From Charina bottae (taxonomy: Eukaryota; Chordata; Lepidosauria; Squamata; Charinaidae), in NCBI GenBank assembly GCA_023362775.1, contig JALMGJ010000018.1:310001-374000 (forward strand): DNA of 64,000 nucleotides, given 5' to 3'. A model generated the notes under the pieces. The model made no database searches. It was given only the letters and a program-made list of their open reading frames with translations, and was not told where the DNA came from. Position 1 is the first letter of the stretch; each line of letters begins with the position of its first letter. Shown here one piece after another: positions 22,866-64,000 of this stretch. The translations under genes and the position numbers were made by a program.

Positions 22866-22892
22866 GCAACCCTAACCCTAACGCTAACCCTT
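22866..22892. repeat. Short interstitial telomere-like repeat
   Basis: CCCTAACCCTAACGCTAACCC: about three and a half CCCTAA units with one base change, in non-telomeric surroundings. Confidence 0.8.
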
Positions 22893-24637
22893 GCAATGAG
22901 CAAGTGATCTTGCCTTACTGTCTAATGTTGGGTGCAAGTAGTCACGTCATATTTTGCAAGCTGACCCTACTGTTCTGAAAATAAAATTCATACAAGTTAA
23001 AAGGAGTGCAGACAAAGGCAATCAGGTGGATTTTTTAATCCATGGAAACTTTATAAACATTATTACAACTAATCTACTTCTTTTACCAGACAAAAGTACA
23101 CCAGGTGGAAGTTACTTTAAGTGCCTTTAAATTCACAAACAGAGAGAATTGAATTGCTGGACATCTTTAGCTTATGACACAAGCAGGTTTGAGGAGAGAT
23201 GCACCAATTTCACAATGTGATCATCAGAGTCACTTGGGAGCTCAGCGCCCCACCCTTTGTGCAGGAAGAAGCTTTCAAAATCTGCCGTGCAGAACTACCT
23301 TTCATGCCTCAGCTTCTACTCTCTGGGATCGATCACATTTTGAATGTTTTCCCCCGGTCATTTCCCACAGTAGTAATTAATGCTATCAGCATAATCTATT
23401 AATGGAGCACACCCTACTCAAGGAGCAGGGAGCTTTGATCTGTGGCTTCCAGATTGGACTGACAACGCCCTGCCAGGGACACGCCGGCTTTCTCGAATCA
23501 CTAAATCAATCTTCAGATATTCTATCCAACTTACACTGGCTATTAAGAACTCAGACTTCACAGGATGGACAACCTTCTCTATTTGAACAGCAACTTCAGA
23601 GAGTTCAAGGAGATGTCTGATAGCACACAGGTAACAAAAACACAAGGGCATGAAGCACATGCATCACTTCCTTCACCTCTGCAAGGCATGTGTGCATATC
23701 AACATAGCTGACTTCTGCAGAAATAATTATTTATGTCTGCTAGTATAGTGGGTATGGTACAAATATCGACCTTATTTCTAAAGGGAAAACAGAATGGGCC
23801 CCAAATCTGGCAATCCAGGGCCACTCCAAAAAGTTCACCACTTTATCTGTTGTATCTGCAAAGCATGGCTAAAATGTACTCACTAGATGCTTTCTTCCTT
23901 GGTCCCCAGAGACACTCTTACAGGGTGAACCCAATGCAAAAGTATCCAAGTAAGTGCTTTATCCAAGCTCCTAGTAAAGAACCAGCTACTGGTCCGTGGG
24001 ATGGGAAATCCCAGAGAGGGTGCTGTCCAAAGACAATGCAAAGATCCAAACTGGAGCTTGGAGAAAGAAAGAGCACCCCAGCTGAGATGCTAAAAGGTCC
24101 TATGCCATCTTCCCCAGACGTCTGAGGGAGAGACATGTCACTCCTTGACCTACTGCAGGTGAGAATACAGGTGCAGGCACACACACAACTACAAATCAGT
24201 TCTTGACACCCACAGCATCTTTCTTCCTTTGGCTGCAGGTCGGAATGCAGCGTCTCATCTTTCTGCAGCAAGCTGGAAATGGCCCCTTGGGAAGAAAATG
24301 AGGCAAAGCGGAAGAGTGGAATGTGGTCTAACAAAAGGCAAAACAATCTGGAATGTCTTGAAGCTGTTTTGGACATTAGGGAAAATACCCTCACGGAGGT
24401 GTGCAATTGATTTCTTCTTCAATTTCCAGTGCCATTCTCTTTGGGATGGAGCATCCTGGCTTCAGAAATCTTCATCTTTCAAAGATGTGAGACAGGAACC
24501 AACATTCTCCTCCTACCATTCACTCTCTGGAACATCTGCTGGTTGTGCAAGCACACCCAATAAGATGTATGGAGGGCTTACAGACTGAGCCACCTCTCCA
24601 GTCAGGAATGTTTTCAGCCTTTTATGAGTAACAACCA

Positions 24638-24680
24638 ACCCCACCCCACCCCCACCCCACCCCACCCCACCCCACCCCCA
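24638..24680. repeat. C-rich (CCCCA)n run
   Basis: CCCCACCCCACCCCCACCCC-type repeat; G-rich on the strand of OPHN1, in its probable 3' UTR. Confidence 0.9.
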
Positions 24681-25174
24681 TGCAGAAACACAAAATCTCA
24701 GTCCTTGAAAAGAAAACAGATCTTAGAGTGGCACATCTGAAGCCACCCACAGTAAGAAACCTTCTGAGGCAGAGAAGGTGCCCACAGCTCCTTCCTAAGT
24801 CCAGGTAGCAACTCCTTGCTAAGTTGAGAAGGACCTTGTAAGAGGCTGGCCGTAGCGGCTCTGCCCCACCTCCAAAATCAGTGACGCATCCCTCTTCGGC
24901 TGTTCCAAATCAACTGCTACCCAGCGCTTAAGGGGAAAGCAGCACGTTCTGGAGGCAGGGAGTGGGAGGAGCCTGGAGTGACGGAGGAGGAGGAGCAAAA
25001 GGCCTGACTGCTGGTTCTGCCTTTGGTGGAACTACCGTCCCCCCAAGAACGGGTCTGCTTCTCATGCAGCAAGGGAAGATGTTCGTAATGGCATGCTCAG
25101 AGACAGGGTCGGAATATGAGCTGATTTACAGAACGCACACCATGCGCTGCAAATCCATCCGGGGCGATCCAGGC

Positions 25175-58843
<33,669 letters not shown>

Positions 58844-58990
58844 TCATGAATGTATACCTAAAATTTAGCTGTAATGAGATAAACACTTTTGCAAAATCAA
58901 CAAGATAAAAAGCAAATCCCAAAGTATTATACAGTCATGATTCTACTTTATACACAAACATAACATTCAATATATAATATTAAACATTAA

Positions 58991-59325
58991 AAAAAAGGTA
59001 AAGGTTCCCCCCGCACATTTGTGCAGTCGTGTCCGACTCTAGGGGCCGGTGCTCATCTCCGTTTGTTAGCCGAAGAGCCAGCGTTGTCCGAAGATGCTTC
59101 CACGGTCATGTGGCTGCATGACGCACGCAGAACGCTGTTACCCACCCACCGAAGTGGTACCTATTCATCTACTTGCATTTGCATGTTTTCGAATTGCTAG
59201 GTTGGCAAGAGCTGGGGTGAGTGCGGGAGCTCACTCCGCACGCGGGGCTAGGGATTCGAACCTCCGAACTTGCGATCTTCCGATCGACAAGCCTGGCGTC
59301 TTACCCGCTGAGCCACCACGCCCCT
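58991..59325 (-). repeat. Sauria-type SINE with target duplication
   Basis: Flanked by TAATATTAAACAT (about 58975-58987 and 59326-59338). The head has intact A and B boxes. Confidence 0.93.
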
Positions 59326-59546
59326 GTAATATTAAACATAGCAAGTGGCTTATTTAAAAACTAAGAGGGAGAGCAGTAAATATCTGTAACATTTAAATTA
59401 CAATTCTAGATGTTATGCTAAAATTAGGACAATTTGTCCTAATTGTCTAGTATTTACTTATATTCAACCCTGTGAACTTATGGTGATGTACAGCATAATA
59501 GAACTGAATAGAGATTTAACTACTTGCATCTAAGTCCTATGGCTGT

Positions 59547-60209
59547 GTTGGAAGATTTCAAACAAACGCACCCCCCTTCCATATTTTTCCTTGGCAAACC
59601 TCCATTTTCTCCCCAGAACATTGCCTTCTCCTTGAGCAAGGTAAAAGGTTAAAAATTACAAATAGAATGGGTTCTATGCAGAGATTAAAATATAAAAGGA
59701 AGCCCAACTGCTTAGACAAAGGATTCCCAAAGGATTCAATCAGAAAGCTTGGAACGCAAAAGGTCAGCTCATTCACAGAACTTAGCCAGCCCATTCAGGT
59801 AGTCCTTCTTCCCCAGCCAAACAGATCTCCATAATCGAATAACAAAAGATTCCTTCCAAGGTGCACATTCCAAGTAGTAGACAAAGCCACAGCCCGCAGG
59901 GAACACAGACAGGAAACACAAACAGCAGGGGGCCCAACCACAGAGCGCCTCCTCTCTGAAATCCGGCAAATTACACTTCTCTCAGGTTCCTAGGGGGCGG
60001 GAACACCTTTGCATAGCAACGACCAAGCTCTCCTATATAAATGGCCTGTGGGGGGGGGAACAAGTGTGGCCACCTTCCAACCAGCATACCCTGTACTTTG
60101 TACTCTGTATATGCTCTTGGGAAATAAACCAGCAAACTGCTGTTCCAGCAACTGCCTGCGTCTTTTTATTTCCGGTTTGGGACGAACCTTGGTAAGAATT
60201 CCTTCTGAC
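59547..60209 (+). mobile_element. Possible LTR (3' half clear)
   Basis: A TATA box (CTCCTATATAAATGG, 60032) is followed 90 bases later by a polyadenylation signal (GGGAAATAAACC) and an end TTCTGACA at 60209: an LTR-like promoter, R region and U5. The 5' border at TGTGTTGG (59547) is a guess. Confidence 0.4.
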
Positions 60210-60211
60210 AA

Positions 60212-60317
60212 CGGTGTTTCTCAACCTCAGCAACTTTAAGATGTGTGGACTTTAACTCCAAGAATTCTGGAAGTTGAAATCCACACATCTTAAAGTCGCT
60301 GAGGTTGAGAAACATTG
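60212..60317. mobile_element. Palindromic hairpin MITE (hAT-like ends)
   Basis: GTGTTTCTCAACCTCAGCAA, then TTTAAGATGTGTGGACTTTA pairs with TCCACACATCTTAAAGT, then GCTGAGGTTGAGAAACA. Half of the same element lies at 17801-17863. Confidence 0.8.
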
Positions 60318-61618
60318 TCCAATGGAATAGGCTAAAGGCAGATGTTGATTTCAGTGCAATCTAAACGCAACCATGTCTGGATGCGACTTCTATGGGCCTG
60401 CTAATGGTCCTCCAACCGACAGAGCCTTACAAGAAAGGACCAGGGGGGTGCCTGCCTATCCTAATAATGATACACCGTTCTAGGCCAAGTATTTGGCTCA
60501 GGGTTTTGCAGTCGGCCTCTGACAGAGCTCTGCCAACGTGCTCCTTTCAGATAATGACCACAGCTGCTTATGCTGAGGGAGAATTATGGGAGTTGCCGTT
60601 CCAGTTTTGGAAATGCTGCTCTGAAGAGCACAAAAGCACAAAACTCTCTGGTTAATTCTGCTCTTTTTTAATCATCTCATTATTCTAAACAACCCTCTGA
60701 AAAATATCTCTCTTTCCAGGAAGCAGAAAATCTGCCAAGGGAAGAGCAGAAAATGTGGACAACTCATGTTCCTTATGTTTAGATTACCAAGGCAAATGCA
60801 ACATTTCTGTGGCAGGAAGAGATTAAGAGATCTGGTTTAGCAGAAAGAAACAACCCCCAGCTGCAGCTTCAAATTACCACTGGGGTATGCAGCGCAAGCC
60901 CTTCGTGGCGAAAGTGGCTTGTTGCTGGCACTCTGCAAATGAACGGGATTGGAGGCTATCCAATGTTTGTTTCACGTTCTCACTCTTGTGCAGAGAAACA
61001 TCTAATGTCTGGAGCACTGGCAATCTCAGCAGCCGAGCCAAAGCAGTATTCAAAGAAGAGGTGGAAACTTAAAAAATGACTGAATGTTTGCCCTGTGATT
61101 GACTCCTGTTGTTCCTAGCTTCAAAGAGGGGAGAAGGAAGAGGATAGGGAAGTACTAATCAGCCTGCAATCAATACTGGGGAAGATTCCAGAGCAAATCA
61201 TACAATGATTGATCTGTAAGCACCCTGAAAACAATGCAGTGACTCCCAGAAGTCAGTATGGATTTATCTGGAACAATTCTCATCCCATCTTCTTCCGTTG
61301 TTTTGATTTATTTCTCAATAAATTGTAAGAATGCTATAGACGTATCTTGATTTCAGAAAAACATTTAACAAAATACACCAGGACATTCTGATTAGCATGA
61401 CAATTAAGTGGATACATAGCTGATCAAAGTACATAGTCAGACAATGCTCATCAATGGTTTCTCATCAATGTGGGGTGAATTTATGCACGAGGTGCCACAA
61501 AGTTTAGTTATGGATCCCGTATGCTTCATTGAATGAAATGGAAGGGAAGTTTATCAGATTTGTCCTTTCAGTCATTATTGAATGATACAAAACCGGGTAG
61601 GAAACTAATACCCTAGAT

Positions 61619-61692
61619 CAGCGGTTCTCAAAGTGTGCTCTGAGGACCCTTGGGGGTCCCCAAGACGCTTTCAGGGGGTTCATGAAGTCAAA

Positions 61693-61731
<39 letters not shown>

Positions 61732-61872
61732 ATATTTTAAAATTTCTCTGTTTTAGTTTCTAATACAGTAAATATTGATAGATATAACCCACATAAACCA
61801 AAGTTCTTTGGGGTCCTCAATCATTTTAAAGACTGTAAAAGGTCCTCAGACCAAAACGTTTGAGAACCATGG
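61619..61872. mobile_element. hAT (Charlie-like) MITE with (AAAT)n inside
   Basis: Ends CAGCGGTTCTCAAAG and TTTGAGAACCATGG; flanks CCCTAGAT and CCCCAGAT (7 of 8). (AAAT)n at 61685-61734. Confidence 0.8.
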
Positions 61873-63484
61873 CCCCAGATGACTGAAATAAAATTCAAAA
61901 TGTTCTTGATAAGGCTAGGGAAATGGAATGAATAGAACTGTGGATGCCAGACTTGGCAACAAGAATCATGAGGATGATCAGAGGGCTAGAAACATAATCT
62001 CCATCTTATTAATTCCTAAGAGAGACTAGAGAAACTACCCATCATGAGCCAAAATCTGATGAGATCGCATTGGAAGATACTCATCTGGTGACATCTGTTT
62101 ATCCTGTGAAATCTATCATAGTGCTTTGGTGGGAGGAGGGGGTGATCACATAGATTCCAAGAGAGGTAAAAGAACATGTGCTGTTACAGTGTGGGATATT
62201 AGGTGGGAAATGTTATGACATTTTGTAAAAATTTTGAACTTAAGCAATAGGACAGCCTATTCCATTTCGGGGCAAGATGACTTAATGGTAACTAGCTTTT
62301 GATAACTGGCTTCTGGGCTCCCTAAATGCTGACATACAAACACAACCTTTTTCCCTATCATCAACTTTACACATTTCTTTTAAATTCCATCCAAATTAAA
62401 TTACTTGATTCTGAAAACAATCCTGGCCATGAAATTCCCTGGCAAAGGAACTAGGGAAGCAGAAGTCCCAACATCTGGGTGGAAGGCAGACAGAGCAAAG
62501 CCGGACCGACTCATGTTCCTACAGGGACTTCTTCTGCAGAAAAGATATGAACCTGAATCCAAGTATCCCCACTGGCTCTTTCCAATAGATTCCTACCTTT
62601 CGGAAGGGGGGGACAGACCACTCAAATGGCACATGATATGCTTGGTTAACCTTCTATGGTTTTTTACCAGTTTGATATAATCCTTTCATTTAATGAGCTT
62701 CCAATGCATTTGAAGCCATTCCCTCTCTGGAATGTACACCACGTCTCCATTTTCCTCTCTTGGAATTCTTACAATTGAACCTACTTTCAAATTACTCATT
62801 TTTCTTTACCGAAGGACCTATAATTTACTACTCCCTGACTTTAACGACTGCTAATCTCTGAGAGCAGACATTGGCCCTGACTTTCCTACTCTCTCCTTTA
62901 TCCTCGTCCCTTCCTTTTTAACTCAGGAGGAAAATCTTTTTTCTTTTCTACTTCTCTTCTCAGTTTTTCTGCTTTTGTTGCCTGCCCAACTGTCTGCAGC
63001 CTTCCATCATTTTTGCTGTTTTTTACTTCTTCCCCTTGGCCTCAGAAATCTGACTCTAGCCCCTTTCCTCCAAGCCTAAGCAGCTGTGATTGCTGGCTGC
63101 AATTTTTCAAATCTATATACTTAATCAACCGTCAGTTTTCCAGCAATCTAATCTTTACCAAACTCTCCTCTACAAAACTTTTCCCTTCCCTTTCTGTGCT
63201 CATATTTCTACTTCTCTGGCCCCAGATTGTAAATCTCCATATTCAGTCTGAAAAAAAGGAGAGCTGAACCCTTGATATTTATTTTCCTTTGGCAAATTGT
63301 TCTGGTTATACTAGCAAATAACAGTGAGATTTCAAGATTGTAGTTGAGTAACTCAAATGAGTGAAAAGTTGGAAGGTTTGCATTTACATACTTCAGATTT
63401 TCCATCACCCTTCTGCAAAATCCCAAGCTAATCAATATATTTTTTCAAGTACAAATCTTCATTCTTTTATGTGGAGTCTAGTTC

Positions 63485-63690
63485 TCCAGTGTGGACACGG
63501 AGATCTTCAACCTGGGTAGGGATACAGGGATGGCAGGGTAGCAGATATAGCTCCGGTCTCTCTCTCTCTCTGTCTGCAACTTGAATCATGACATTCCCTA
63601 GTCGGGTCATGAAACGTCTGCAAGCAAACCACCAAGCTCAGAGACCACCAAGGACTCCACAGTTCAACCCTGAGCTACAGAAATTCTCTT
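63485..63690 (+). mobile_element. Penelope-like element 3' tail (second family)
   Basis: TCATGAAACGTCTGCAAGCA, CCAAGCTCAGAGACCACCAA and CTCCACAGTTCAACCCTGAG match the 3' UTR of the PLE at 39846-40500. No coding part. Confidence 0.75.
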
Positions 63691-64000
63691 CTACCGAAAC
63701 TGGATCTTGCCACTGAGTTTGTGAGCCTGTTCAAGAGAGACAGAATGTGTCCTGCAGATGTTGAATTGTATCCCATTGATAATTTTGCCCTACAAGCATC
63801 ACTAAATTGCACAGCACCACTTCCATGAATGTCTCTCTGTTGTGGAGAGGAAACTCTCGAAGGACTGGGTTCTGTCATGCATCAGAAGCCCTCCCCAACG
63901 TTGCCAGATGACATGGGGCTGAAACACCCAGAACATCTCGACCTGCATGGCCTCGAGTGGCATATGCAGTAGAAAGCAACTAGGTCTATCCTCCCTCTCT

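Larger units (their letters stand above)
22402..25174 (-). other. OPHN1: Probable OPHN1 3' UTR
   Basis: This lies downstream of the stop on the minus strand and has no coding similarity. The first minus-strand polyadenylation hexamers I find are ATTAAA at 23039-23034 and AATAAA at 22407-22402. The hAT element at 22444-22695 would fall inside the longer form. The region also has a CCCCAC-rich run (24638-24680). The extent is inferred only; the mammalian OPHN1 3' UTR is several kb long. Confidence 0.45.

Noticed and set aside
62405..62680. 91-codon plus-strand frame
   Set aside because: No motif, in an OPHN1 intron on the antisense strand, no splice partners.

Overview
This is a stretch of vertebrate nuclear DNA, most likely from a squamate reptile (lizard or snake). 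Coding sequence is split into short exons with GT/AG borders. The repeats are of the squamate type: a BovB (RTE) LINE, Sauria-type SINEs whose tails end like BovB, 5S-rRNA-derived SINEs, CR1 and L2-like LINEs, Penelope-like elements (PLEs), Ty3/gypsy retrotransposons, and hAT and Tc1/mariner MITEs. I cannot name the species.

The only cellular gene I can support is the 3' part of OPHN1 (oligophrenin-1, a Rho GTPase-activating protein) on the minus strand. Nine exons between 58797 and 25175 encode the second half of the RhoGAP domain and the whole proline-rich C-terminal tail. All eight splice junctions keep the frame, and the order and text follow human OPHN1 from about residue 430 to the end. 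The BAR and PH domains and the RhoGAP arginine finger lie beyond 64000.

Layout. Positions 1-25174 lie downstream of the OPHN1 stop codon: some 3' UTR (perhaps 2.1-2.8 kb), then intergenic DNA with no recognisable gene. It holds SINEs, a BovB copy with a 357-codon frame (6.8-7.9 kb), CR1 copies, a gypsy LTR, a PLE with a 349-codon RT/GIY-YIG frame (18.1-19.1 kb) and two CpG-rich hAT elements (21.4 and 22.4 kb). Positions 25175-58797 are OPHN1 exons and introns. Its largest intron (34230-46065) holds a rearranged gypsy element, itself hit by an inverted PLE insertion (35.7-37.5 kb), and a second PLE family (39.8-40.5 kb). Later introns hold two solo LTRs (49.2 and 50.0 kb), a Tc1/mariner MITE (52.2 kb), a palindromic PLE insertion (55.3 kb) and a seven-copy array of about 101.5 bp grown from a SINE core (56.8-57.5 kb). 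Positions 58798-64000 are OPHN1 intron.

No new protein-coding system stands out. The most unusual items are structural: two PLE insertions with back-to-back 3' ends and 13-15 bp target duplications; a non-autonomous hAT family that shares ends but carries two unrelated cores; a BovB frame that stays open across loss of RT motifs A and B; and two unexplained long inverted repeats.
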